The translations under genes were made by a program, and so were the position numbers. DNA of 9,702 bases. Source: Candidatus Hydrogenedentota bacterium (GTDB lineage: Bacteria; Hydrogenedentota; Hydrogenedentia; Hydrogenedentales; CAITNO01). The stretch lies in the NCBI GenBank assembly GCA_023145975.1, contig JAGLCZ010000787.1:1-9702 (forward strand). The letters are read 5' to 3'. The notes below the pieces were generated by a model. The model did no database searches. It was not told the DNA's origin and saw only the letters and a list, made by a program, of their open reading frames with translations. Below, one piece after another: positions 1-5,849 of the stretch (position 1 is the stretch's first letter; every line of letters begins with the position of its first letter).

Positions 1-1356
1 CAGGAAGCGATTCTTTATATCGACCGACAATATGTTCATGAAGTAACTTCTCCACAAGCTTTTGAAGGGTTGCGAATCACCGGTCGAAAAGTCCGCCGCC
101 CCGGGGCAACTTTTGCCACTATGGATCATAATATTCCCACTACCGATAGAGATCTGCCAATTGTTGACGAACTAAGTCGTGCTCAGGTGGAAACACTCCA
201 GAAAAACTGTGATGAGTTTGCTGTTAAGTGTTTCGATATGGAGGATCCACTCAACGGGATTGTGCATGTCGTTGGACCGGAACTTGGATTGACCCTGCCA
301 GGGATGACTATCGTATGCGGCGATTCACATACATCAACACACGGTGCTTTTGGTGCATTGGCTCATGGCATAGGAACCAGTGAGGTCGAGCATGTACTGG
401 CAACCCAGACCCTGTTGCAAAAGCGATCGAAGACCATGGAGATACGTGTGAATGGCATCTTATCGCCGGGAGTAACTGCGAAAGATATGATTCTGGCGAT
501 TATTGGGAAGATAGGTACATCTGGAGGTACGGGCTATGTAGTAGAGTTTACGGGAGAAGCAATCCGAAGTCTTAGTATGGAAGCACGTATGACGGTCTGC
601 AATATGACCATCGAAGCAGGCGCACGTTCCGGACTCATTTCCCCGGATGATACAACAATTGCTTACCTTACGGACAGACCTTACCTTCCTTCAGAAAAAA
701 AACGGGAAATACTGGAACAGGAATGGCGTAGCTGGGCTTCTGATTCCAATTGTACCTATGATGTACTTGTGGAAATGGATGCGGCAGCAATAATACCCCA
801 GGTTTCCTGGGGTACAAGTCCTGAAATGGTGCTTGGTATTACGGATACAGTTCCTGTCCCCGAAGAAATCACTGATAAAAATAAACGATTGGCTTGCGAG
901 AATGCACTACAATATATGGGACTGGACCCTGGCGCAGCCATAGCATCGATTGCAATTGATAAAGTATTCATTGGATCGTGTACTAATGGACGTATCGAAG
1001 ATTTACGTGAAGCCGCCAAGGTCGTGAACGGATACACCCTTGCAGAGAATATCACACAAGCACTTCTTGTTCCCGGTTCACAACAGGTGAAGAGACAGGC
1101 GGAAGCTGAAGGCCTGGATAAAATTTTTATTGCAGCAGGATTTGAATGGCGCGAAGCTGGGTGTTCCATGTGTTTGGCTATGAATGATGACCGGTTAAAC
1201 CCCGGTGATCGGTGTGCAGCCACTTCAAATCGAAACTTTGAAGGCAGACAGGGAAAAGGGGGACGAACCCATTTGTTAAGCCCGGCAATGGCTGCTGCGG
1301 CTGCGGTGAAAGGTCACTTTACCGATATCCGTGAGTGGAACTATAATCCAGCGTAG
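1..1356 (+). CDS. leuC: 3-isopropylmalate dehydratase large subunit, 5' truncated by window
   Basis: This is the catalytic [4Fe-4S] subunit of isopropylmalate isomerase, which with LeuD converts 2-isopropylmalate to 3-isopropylmalate in leucine synthesis in the cytoplasm. The frame is open from base 1. The first visible residues (QEAILYIDRQYVHEVTSPQAF) match the region about 20 residues into bacterial LeuC, so only the extreme N-terminus is missing and the first in-frame start-like codon at 70 is not the true start. Aconitase-family signatures seen include DHNIPT, GDSHTSTHGAFGALAHGIGTSE and the cluster cysteines at visible residues 327 (GSCTNGR), 388 and 391 (AGCSMC). The C-terminus (LSPAMAAAAAVKGHF) is typical, and the 451 visible residues fit a protein of about 470. 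leuD follows after 62 bp. That gap contains a short AT palindrome (ATTTTATAAAAT, 1361-1372) but no clear terminator, so co-transcription is likely. No frameshift or missing key residue was seen. Confidence 0.97.
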   Translation, partial: QEAILYIDRQYVHEVTSPQAFEGLRITGRKVRRPGATFATMDHNIPTTDRDLPIVDELSRAQVETLQKNCDEFAVKCFDMEDPLNGIVHVVGPELGLTLPGMTIVCGDSHTSTHGAFGALAHGIGTSEVEHVLATQTLLQKRSKTMEIRVNGILSPGVTAKDMILAIIGKIGTSGGTGYVVEFTGEAIRSLSMEARMTVCNMTIEAGARSGLISPDDTTIAYLTDRPYLPSEKKREILEQEWRSWASDSNCTYDVLVEMDAAAIIPQVSWGTSPEMVLGITDTVPVPEEITDKNKRLACENALQYMGLDPGAAIASIAIDKVFIGSCTNGRIEDLREAAKVVNGYTLAENITQALLVPGSQQVKRQAEAEGLDKIFIAAGFEWREAGCSMCLAMNDDRLNPGDRCAATSNRNFEGRQGKGGRTHLLSPAMAAAAAVKGHFTDIREWNYNPA

Positions 1357-1418
1357 AAGCATTTTATAAAATTTGAACAGGTGCGTTGGAATGCACAACA
1401 AATAAAAGGAACAATGCA

Positions 1419-2018
1419 ATGAGAGCATTTACTGAACATACAGGAATCGTTGCGCCACTGGAAGCAATGAATGTGGACACGGATCAAATCATTCCCAAGC
1501 AGTTTCTGAAACGCATAGAACGAACAGGTTATGGGGATGAGCTTTTTTATGATTGGCGCTATCTTGACGAGGGAAAGACGGAAAATCCAGATTTTGAATT
1601 TAATAAAAATAGATACAAAGGTGCAAGTATTTTATTGGCACAAGATAATTTTGGGTGTGGATCTTCCCGAGAACATGCGCCGTGGGCATTGTCCGATTAT
1701 GGGTTTCGTTGCATCCTCGCCCCTTCCTATGCTGATATATTCTATAACAACTGCTTTAATAATGGGATGCTTCCTCTAGTATTACCCTCGGATGTTGTTA
1801 AGGAATTATTCGTTGAAACGCGAAAAAATGAAGGATATACGTTGACTGTGAGTCTTGCGGATCAGAAAATTGTGAAGCAGGACGGAACCTGTATTGAATT
1901 CACTATTCACCCGTTCTTGAAGCAGCGATTGCTGAATGGATGGGATCAAATCGGGTTAACTCTGCAGCATGAAGATATGATAAGTGAATATGAAAAGTCG
2001 CATGGTCTGTATATTTAG
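1419..2018 (+). CDS. leuD: 3-isopropylmalate dehydratase small subunit
   Basis: This is the small (swivel-domain) partner of LeuC in isopropylmalate isomerase. The 199-residue product begins MRAFTEHTGIVAPL and carries the family signatures NVDTDQIIPKQFLK near residues 19-32 and NFGCGSSREHAPWAL around residues 77-91, with C80. The end (NGWDQIGLTLQHED) is also typical, and the length is close to the usual 200 residues. The ATG at 1419 is preferred over an upstream in-frame TTG at 1386. It has an AAAGGA ribosome site ending at 1410 with 8 bp spacing, and the extra 11 residues of the longer form do not resemble LeuD. The gene follows leuC by 62 bp and precedes the FmdB-like gene by 36 bp on the same strand. 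No leuA or leuB is visible in the window. Confidence 0.97.
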   Translation: MRAFTEHTGIVAPLEAMNVDTDQIIPKQFLKRIERTGYGDELFYDWRYLDEGKTENPDFEFNKNRYKGASILLAQDNFGCGSSREHAPWALSDYGFRCILAPSYADIFYNNCFNNGMLPLVLPSDVVKELFVETRKNEGYTLTVSLADQKIVKQDGTCIEFTIHPFLKQRLLNGWDQIGLTLQHEDMISEYEKSHGLYI

Positions 2019-2054
2019 AAATTCCAAATAACGATTAGGGAAGGAATATTTGTC

Positions 2055-2348
2055 ATGCCCATCTATAGTTATCAGGTTGTTAATGATGACGGTTCTCTGG
2101 GAGAAACTATTGATCTAATACATGGTATGGATGAGCCGTCACTTACGGAACATCCAGAGACAGGACAGAAAATACAGCGTGTGTTTACTGCGCCGCATAT
2201 TGCGGGGTGGGGAAATTCGCGGGTGGCAAAAGAAATGACAAGCGATGACAACCTTGATCGTCTTGGCTTTACGAAATACGTACGTAACGGCAAGGGGCAT
2301 TACGAAAAACGAACTGGTCAAGGGCCTGACTCATTACATACAGATTAA
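2055..2348 (+). CDS. FmdB-like small protein lacking the zinc-ribbon cysteines
   Basis: This is a 97-residue soluble protein with no signal peptide or membrane segment. The N-terminus MPIYSYQVVNDDG has the MP-[TI]-Y-x-Y opening of the FmdB putative regulatory family. The segment HPETGQKIQRVFTAPHIAGWG resembles that family's conserved P-x-x-V-x-R-V-F/L-x-x-P stretch. Classical FmdB proteins carry CxxC pairs forming a zinc ribbon; this protein has no cysteine at all, so a zinc-binding role is not supported. The C-terminal half (DDNLDRLGFTKYVRNGKGHYEKRTGQGPD) is charged and unlike a known catalytic domain. The start at 2055 has a strong AGGGAAGGA site about 9 bp upstream. The gene lies 36 bp after leuD on the same strand and is probably co-transcribed, though a functional link to leucine synthesis is not evident. 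I know of no assigned function, so the family call is an inference from sequence pattern. Confidence 0.75.
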   Translation: MPIYSYQVVNDDGSLGETIDLIHGMDEPSLTEHPETGQKIQRVFTAPHIAGWGNSRVAKEMTSDDNLDRLGFTKYVRNGKGHYEKRTGQGPDSLHTD

Positions 2349-2406
2349 GGTGCTGCTTAAATTGTGCAGTTCATACCCTGCGGCATGAATACAGCCTATT
2401 GATTGA

Positions 2407-2655
2407 TATGTAGAGTACCTCCCTCCTCCCATTTTAGCAATTATTGAAGTTATTACTTTTCTCTTTTTATATGCAAAAAATACGTTTGTAATCTGTATTA
2501 CATACAAAAAAGATGCTGGTAAATATAAAGATGCCAGGGTGCGTGAACATTTTCAGAGTATGAGAAAAGAAAGTATGAAGGATGTGCTTGAAATAGAAAA
2601 TAAGATCACTACAATAAGTTCTAAGTTCTTTGTTGTCTTTATATTACACAGGTAA
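2407..2655 (+). other. Open frame without ATG; possible small-gene remnant
   Basis: The frame is open for 82 codons between TGA at 2404 and TAA at 2653. It has no ATG until 2560 (a GTG is at 2539) and no ribosome site near its beginning. The conceptual product has a hydrophobic stretch (ILAIIEVITFLFLYA) followed by a charged segment (DARVREHFQSMRKESMKDVL). I do not recognise it. In DNA of this composition, one such frame in 1.3 kb could arise by chance. It may be a decayed fragment of a small membrane protein, but the support is weak. Confidence 0.12.
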
Positions 2656-2664
2656 TTTCTGTGT
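2646..2664 (+). terminator. Weak terminator-like hairpin
   Basis: ACACAG (2646-2651) and CTGTGT (2659-2664) form a 6-bp stem around a 7-nt loop, followed by a T-rich stretch (TTCTTTGTTACTTTTCT). It could end read-through transcription from the leuCD/FmdB-like group about 300 bp upstream. A mutually exclusive 5-bp stem (ATTAC/GTAAT, 2644-2656) overlaps it. The stem is short and AT-containing, so this is tentative. Confidence 0.25.
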
Positions 2665-2726
2665 TTCTTTGTTACTTTTCTCCTTCAGTATTTTTTTTGA
2701 TTGTTAAAAGAATACAAAATCTTAAG

Positions 2727-2755
2727 TTGCATTTCAAGTGATGATAGACTATAAT
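2727..2755 (+). promoter_or_regulatory. Near-consensus sigma70-type promoter facing the hairpin block
   Basis: TTGCAT (2727-2732) is a -35 box differing from TTGACA at two positions. A spacer of exactly 17 bp leads to a perfect -10 box, TATAAT (2750-2755). The sequence just upstream is A/T-rich (AATACAAAATCTTAAG), as an UP-like element would be. Initiation is expected near 2762. No protein gene of useful size follows on the + strand before the terminators at 3081-3217, so the site most likely drives a non-coding transcript. The motif match is direct; activity is inferred, and chance matches are possible in AT-rich DNA. Confidence 0.5.
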
Positions 2756-2962
2756 TAGATCATGTGAGAGACTGGATGCAGGTGTTTTTTTTGCCGAAGT
2801 AGCTGTAGGTCAATTGAATGTAACGGAATTTGCATGGTGTTGTATTATACAGTGAGCTTGGTATTTAGTTTTTTTTAATTTGAATCGCGGGTCTGAGGGA
2901 AGTATTTTGCGGAAGCAGAAAATAGGTTTTATTGAAAATAGCCTTTTACTTGTGTTTTAATT

Positions 2963-3017
2963 CTGCTGAAGTATTATTTTAATTTTCCGGCTTGTTGCTG
3001 CTGTAGTATTATTCTTA
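2963..3017 (+). repeat. Short imperfect direct repeat, 35-bp period
   Basis: CTGCTGAAGTATTATTTTA at 2963-2981 recurs as CTGCTGTAGTATTATTCTTA at 2998-3017, with one substitution near the middle and small differences at the end. It lies just upstream of the hairpin block. It could be a small tandem duplication or paired protein-binding sites; no function can be assigned. Confidence 0.5.
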
Positions 3018-3043
3018 GCCAACGAGTCTGAATATAGTTCTCT

Positions 3044-3073
3044 GCGCTGCTCTGACGCCCATTAGAGCAGCGC
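3044..3073 (+). other. Hairpin A1 (copy 1)
   Basis: GCGCTGCTCT (3044-3053) pairs perfectly with AGAGCAGCGC (3064-3073), a 10-bp GC-rich stem with a 10-nt loop GACGCCCATT. It lacks a T tract directly after it, so it is not itself a terminator. It is the first structural element of the duplicated module. Confidence 0.8.
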
Positions 3074-3080
3074 CCTCACC

Positions 3081-3125
3081 GGAGATGTCGGGCCGCCCCC
3101 TCTCGGCATCTCCACCTTTTTCTTT
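3081..3125 (+). terminator. Hairpin B1, terminator-like (copy 1)
   Basis: GGAGATGTCGGG (3081-3092) pairs with CTCGGCATCTCC (3102-3113), a 12-bp stem with two G-T wobbles and a 9-nt loop CCGCCCCCT. It is followed by ACCTTTTTCTTT. The T tract starts 3 bp after the stem and is interrupted by a C, so termination may be partial. Confidence 0.65.
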
Positions 3126-3145
3126 ATATGTTTTTCCTCTGCAAC

Positions 3146-3164
3146 GCTCTGTTCCCCTCAGAGC
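3146..3164 (+). other. Hairpin A2 (copy 2)
   Basis: GCTCTG (3146-3151) pairs with CAGAGC (3159-3164), a 6-bp stem with a C-rich loop TTCCCCT. The core GCTCT/AGAGC is shared with hairpin A1. The outer extension of A1 is lost here, and one additional inner G-C pair closes the loop. Confidence 0.7.
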
Positions 3165-3177
3165 CAAAACACCTCAC

Positions 3178-3217
3178 GGAGATGTCGAGCCCCCTTCTCG
3201 ACATCTCCCCTTTTTTT
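3178..3217 (+). terminator. Hairpin B2, strong rho-independent terminator (copy 2)
   Basis: GGAGATGTCGAG (3178-3189) pairs perfectly with CTCGACATCTCC (3197-3208), a 12-bp stem with a 7-nt loop CCCCCTT. Two bases then lead to an uninterrupted run of seven T (3211-3217). This is a textbook intrinsic terminator for + strand transcription. The nearest + strand protein gene ends about 830 bp upstream, so the terminated transcript is probably the candidate RNA. There is no A tract on the other side, so it should not act on the - strand transketolase transcript. Confidence 0.88.
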
Positions 3218-3599
3218 GTCTCCGTATTTTCAAAGTTATGTTGAGAGCTATTTTATTCTATTGTCTTTCAAAATACATCCGTGTCGTGGAGGGGAGTGCT
3301 CAAAGAAAAGTAGACCAGTAAATCAAGGCATTATGATCCTCATATTACCTTGTATTTTTCCAGCTGCTACGGGGAGAATTGCAACGGAGCACAAGAATTT
3401 CGTCTTGATCAAATATCTTGTTAGCGAAATCTGCAATAAATAGAAGATCACGTGCGAAAATTAACGTTTGATGTCGCTCGTGGTTCATCAACGAGATTCA
3501 AACTGGCTGTAATGATACGCAGCGATATGGCTATCACCAGGATTCATAATTGGCTTCATGAGTCTAATGATACCCCCCTGTTCCAGAGAGTCGGATCAA

Positions 3600-3625
3600 T
3601 ATCCTCAAGTATAGACTTGAGGATA
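3600..3625. other. 11-bp perfect inverted repeat downstream of the transketolase-like gene
   Basis: TATCCTCAAGT (3600-3610) and ACTTGAGGATA (3615-3625) form a perfect 11-bp stem with a 4-nt loop ATAG. On the - strand it lies about 72 bp past the transketolase stop codon. No T tract follows on either strand, so it is not a classical intrinsic terminator. It could stabilise a 3' end or be a protein-binding palindrome. Confidence 0.7.
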
Positions 3626-3696
3626 CTGTCACCATGCGAATTCTTAATGCATCTACTCATTCAGGTAGGTTGCATGAACATATTCTGACACTTGAT

Positions 3697-5592
3697 TTAC
3701 TTTGCAAGCGACTCTATTTTTGCAAGAATACTGTCAGGATCGATACCTTGACGGTACATGTGCTCACTGAGTCCCCCACGTCCTTGTTTGCTAACGCCCA
3801 TGGATGCATACTTGGGCGACAATCCCCGTTCCAGGAGCCATGTACCAAAACGACTGCCAAGGCCTGTCTTTATATTCTGGCTTTCGACGATGAGGACAAA
3901 TGGTGCAGATCCAATTTCATGCATCATTTCTTCATCTACTCTATTCAATGTTGGTTTATTGATAAGCCCCACATCTATGCCCGCCGCTCTTGCACGTTCA
4001 ACAGCATCCAGACTACGGCAAAGCATATCGCCATAGGAAACGATATACCCGGCAGTTCCCTTCCGCACAATTTCATCCTTACCGGGTACAAAATTATAAC
4101 CTGCATCGTACAGCCGTTCTCCGTCTGTATTGCAGATGAACGGCGTAACGCTTCTCAAGGTGAATATAAAGCGAATTCCCTGTTCATTCCATATCGTTTC
4201 CAGCATACTTTTTAACTGCAGTGCATCTGCTGGAAAATAAAGTCCTGTTTGATCATTTTCCGGCAAGGCACAATCGGCAAGCATGACATTAATACCATAA
4301 TGGCATGTATTGTCCGCCATATCATCAATACCAGCATGAGAGAAGTGGCACAAGACATTTGCTTCGTTGAGTCTTGCCATAGTCGCCTCAGAAATAATCA
4401 TTTCCAAAAATGCCGAAAAGGTGCTGAAAATACCTTGTCGTTTTGAATCAAATCCAAACCCTGCAGCGGCAGAAAAATTACCACGCTCTTGTACGCCACC
4501 GTTTATGCACACTTCCGGATGGGCTGCACGGATACCTTTTAGTCCTGTTGAACCTTCTAAGTCGGAATCCACTACCAACACTTGATCGACCTTTTCTTCA
4601 GTACTCATTCCATCTAAAATAGTATTGACAATCTTACCAAATTCTACACGATTGCTGGCTGTCTCTTTTGTGCAGCCGCGATAGGTTACGCTTTTTCCAG
4701 TTTTTTTAATAGTTGCAAGATAGGCTGCTGCATCATCAAGACCACGTTCTTTTAAGTAAGTTGTTGCCACATCTGCTTTGACGACATCATGACCCGTATG
4801 GCTGCCTTCAAGTCCAGAAACACCTGGAGCCATTTTACGTTTGTTTATCAATGCAACAGGACCTGTAGCACGGACGGCTTTGATCATCCGTGCGTACAGA
4901 TTATTGAAGGATTCCCCTTCGCCCACATCCACTTTGAGTCCATGACCCAGTAGCGTTTTGCCAATATCGTAGCCCGGCAGATAGTTGGAAGGGTGACCAC
5001 TGATGGTTACATCATTGTCATCTATCAATACCTTGATATTCAAGTGCTGTGCCACAGCAAAACGCGCCGCTTCAGCATCATCCCCTTCCATTTGAGAACC
5101 ATCAGACCCGAGTAAAAAGACCACCTTATCAGAATGTGCTTTTGCTACACCGTTGGCGAAAGGCCACAAGTGTCCAAGACGTCCTGATGCAAATTTTATT
5201 CCCAATTCTTTGTCAATTTCGGGATGACCATACAGTCCTTGATCAGCCGCTCTGTATTCAAGAAGTTTTTCCATGGGCATTTCGTCATTAAAAGCAGCTA
5301 AAGCATATTGCAATGCAACACGATGACCGGCTTCATCGAAATGTACAGGATAGATTTTATCGCTTCCTTTCATAAAAGCGTCAGCAATTAATGCCTCAGG
5401 AACAACACTGTAGGCACCGCCAGTGTGACCGCCAAGACCTTTTGCCCCTGCTACTGCAGTAAAGAAAATAATCACATCCCGCATAATTTGAATATTCTTC
5501 ACCAGTTGTTCCAGTTTCTCTGAAGATGCATCCTCCTTAAAAGGGTCGATCGAAACGGGCTTGTACTGACTTACATCAATGGGGAATGTCAT
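3697..5592 (-). CDS. Divergent transketolase-family thiamine-diphosphate enzyme
   Basis: The 631-residue product has transketolase architecture. An N-terminal diphosphate-binding domain runs to about residue 260, a pyrimidine-binding domain covers about 310-490, and a C-terminal domain about 510-625 (SYGDMLCRSLDAVERARAAGID). The cofactor motif reads GSDG (162-165) and ends in DDND (191-194), where classical enzymes have GDG...N. Other family positions seen are GHTGG (H56), EAGHRVALQYA (H90), GVQER with the likely catalytic E369, SHAGI (H419) and H431. Transketolases move two-carbon ketol units between sugar phosphates in the cytoplasm. Many linking segments differ from standard TktA (about 660 residues), and some, such as YGHPE and HLWPFANGVA, are not typical of it. 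Substrate choice is therefore uncertain; a relative of homodimeric E1 dehydrogenases is possible. The start is supported by AAAAGGA at 5600-5606 with 7 bp spacing. The gene is monocistronic and divergent from galM. Confidence 0.85.
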   Translation of the reverse strand: MTFPIDVSQYKPVSIDPFKEDASSEKLEQLVKNIQIMRDVIIFFTAVAGAKGLGGHTGGAYSVVPEALIADAFMKGSDKIYPVHFDEAGHRVALQYALAAFNDEMPMEKLLEYRAADQGLYGHPEIDKELGIKFASGRLGHLWPFANGVAKAHSDKVVFLLGSDGSQMEGDDAEAARFAVAQHLNIKVLIDDNDVTISGHPSNYLPGYDIGKTLLGHGLKVDVGEGESFNNLYARMIKAVRATGPVALINKRKMAPGVSGLEGSHTGHDVVKADVATTYLKERGLDDAAAYLATIKKTGKSVTYRGCTKETASNRVEFGKIVNTILDGMSTEEKVDQVLVVDSDLEGSTGLKGIRAAHPEVCINGGVQERGNFSAAAGFGFDSKRQGIFSTFSAFLEMIISEATMARLNEANVLCHFSHAGIDDMADNTCHYGINVMLADCALPENDQTGLYFPADALQLKSMLETIWNEQGIRFIFTLRSVTPFICNTDGERLYDAGYNFVPGKDEIVRKGTAGYIVSYGDMLCRSLDAVERARAAGIDVGLINKPTLNRVDEEMMHEIGSAPFVLIVESQNIKTGLGSRFGTWLLERGLSPKYASMGVSKQGRGGLSEHMYRQGIDPDSILAKIESLAK

Positions 5593-5849
5593 GTTAAAAT
5601 CCTTTTATATTTTTGTTAGGTATATTCGATAAATACATAGACCACGGGGGGATTATGCAGGGACAAAACATACAGTCCCCTTTTATAATCAAGGCAAAGT
5701 ATACCATTATTTTTACTCTTGTTTCATCCTGTGGATTCCAATTGCTTTTAAAATCACTGTATAGTTGCGCTTGCCCTGTAGATTTGGGTATAAAGGTAAT
5801 ACATTAAGGGGCGTTGTGTGCAACATCCCGCAACATTAAGGAGCAAGTT
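5593..5849. promoter_or_regulatory. Divergent intergenic region between transketolase-like gene and galM
   Basis: These 257 bp should contain promoters in both directions. No protein gene is evident. A weak inverted repeat, GGGAC (5660-5664) with GTCCC (5675-5679), followed by CTTTT on the + strand, may be an operator or a poor terminator. ACATTAAGG occurs twice, at 5801 and 5833, the second copy forming part of the galM ribosome site. GCAACAT is also repeated nearby. No regulator binding site could be named. Confidence 0.5.
5765..5794 (+). promoter_or_regulatory. Possible promoter for galM-pepF-GH172 operon
   Basis: TTGCGC (5765-5770) is separated by 18 bp from TATAAA (5789-5794), a moderate match to a sigma70-type promoter. 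Transcription would begin near 5801 and leave a leader of about 50 nt before the galM ATG. The match is imperfect, and the leader carries the repeated ACATTAAGG motif. Confidence 0.3.

Larger units (their letters stand above)
2762..3217 (+). ncRNA. Candidate non-coding RNA ending in tandem hairpin/terminators
   Basis: This is the predicted transcript from the promoter at 2727-2755 to the strong terminator at 3178-3217, about 455 nt. A shorter form of about 365 nt would result if transcription stops at the first terminator (to about 3125). A second possible start is a TATAGT at 3033-3038, which would place a 5' end at about 3044, at the base of the first hairpin; no good -35 box accompanies it. 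No tmRNA, RNase P, SRP or 6S signature was recognised. Only tiny frames exist inside, such as a 14-codon hydrophobic one at 2834-2878. The 3' part holds four stem-loops with C-rich loops (CCGCCCCCT, TTCCCCT, CCCCCTT). Such loops could pair with G-rich ribosome sites, as in some known small RNAs. The boundaries are predictions. Confidence 0.4.
3040..3233 (+). repeat. 97-bp tandem duplication of a two-hairpin module
   Basis: Two adjacent copies start at CTCTGC, at 3040 and 3137, and keep the same 97-bp offset at GGAGATGTCG (3081 and 3178). Each copy has the same order: CTCTGC, hairpin A, a CCTCAC linker (3074-3079 and 3172-3177), hairpin B, a T-rich tail, then a TTTT-containing trailer. The copies have diverged mostly in loops and linkers. 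In hairpin B the two stem differences preserve pairing: G-T wobbles in copy 1 are A-T pairs in copy 2. This pattern points to selection on RNA structure. The block is GC-richer than its surroundings. Confidence 0.85.
2349..3696. other. Long AT-rich intergenic region without a convincing protein gene
   Basis: This stretch of about 1.35 kb lies between the FmdB-like gene (+) and the end of the transketolase-like gene (-). Both strands were read. The few open frames have no homology I recognise and no good ribosome site. Positions 2349-3000 are T-rich on the + strand. Within it are an open frame without a usual start (2407-2655), a small hairpin (2646-2664), a strong promoter-like site (2727-2755), an imperfect 35-bp-period direct repeat (2963-3017), and a GC-richer tandem hairpin block (3040-3233). 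Positions 3234-3599 hold nothing I can identify. An 11-bp inverted repeat follows at 3600-3625, before the convergent transketolase gene. Confidence 0.8.

Noticed and set aside
756..1223. 155-residue open frame on the - strand inside leuC
   Set aside because: It lies fully antisense to a well-conserved leuC and its product resembles no family I know; it is a shadow of leuC codon use.
1386..1418. Longer leuD beginning at a TTG
   Set aside because: The added residues are unlike LeuD, while the ATG at 1419 has a well-spaced ribosome site and a family-typical N-terminus.
2488..2501. Small palindrome GTAAT-ctgt-ATTAC
   Set aside because: Only 5 bp per arm in AT-rich DNA and far from any gene start; chance is a sufficient explanation.
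2834..2878. 14-codon hydrophobic peptide frame (MVLYYTVSLVFSFF) within the candidate RNA
   Set aside because: Too short and without a clear ribosome site; a type I toxin-like peptide would usually be longer and have a charged tail.
3085..3321. 78-residue + strand open frame over the hairpin block
   Set aside because: It starts inside hairpin B1 and reads through the terminator B2 stem and T tract; the structure explains the sequence better than coding does.
3452..3688. 78-residue + strand open frame in the intergenic region
   Set aside because: No good ribosome site and no recognisable motif, and it runs across the 11-bp inverted repeat at 3600-3625. I could not support it as a gene.
3634..4215. 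193-residue + strand open frame opposite the transketolase-like gene
   Set aside because: It is mostly antisense to strongly conserved transketolase sequence; no ribosome site or recognisable domain.
5613..5807. 64-residue + strand open frame between the divergent genes
   Set aside because: Low-complexity composition, no homology, and it covers the expected promoter region.
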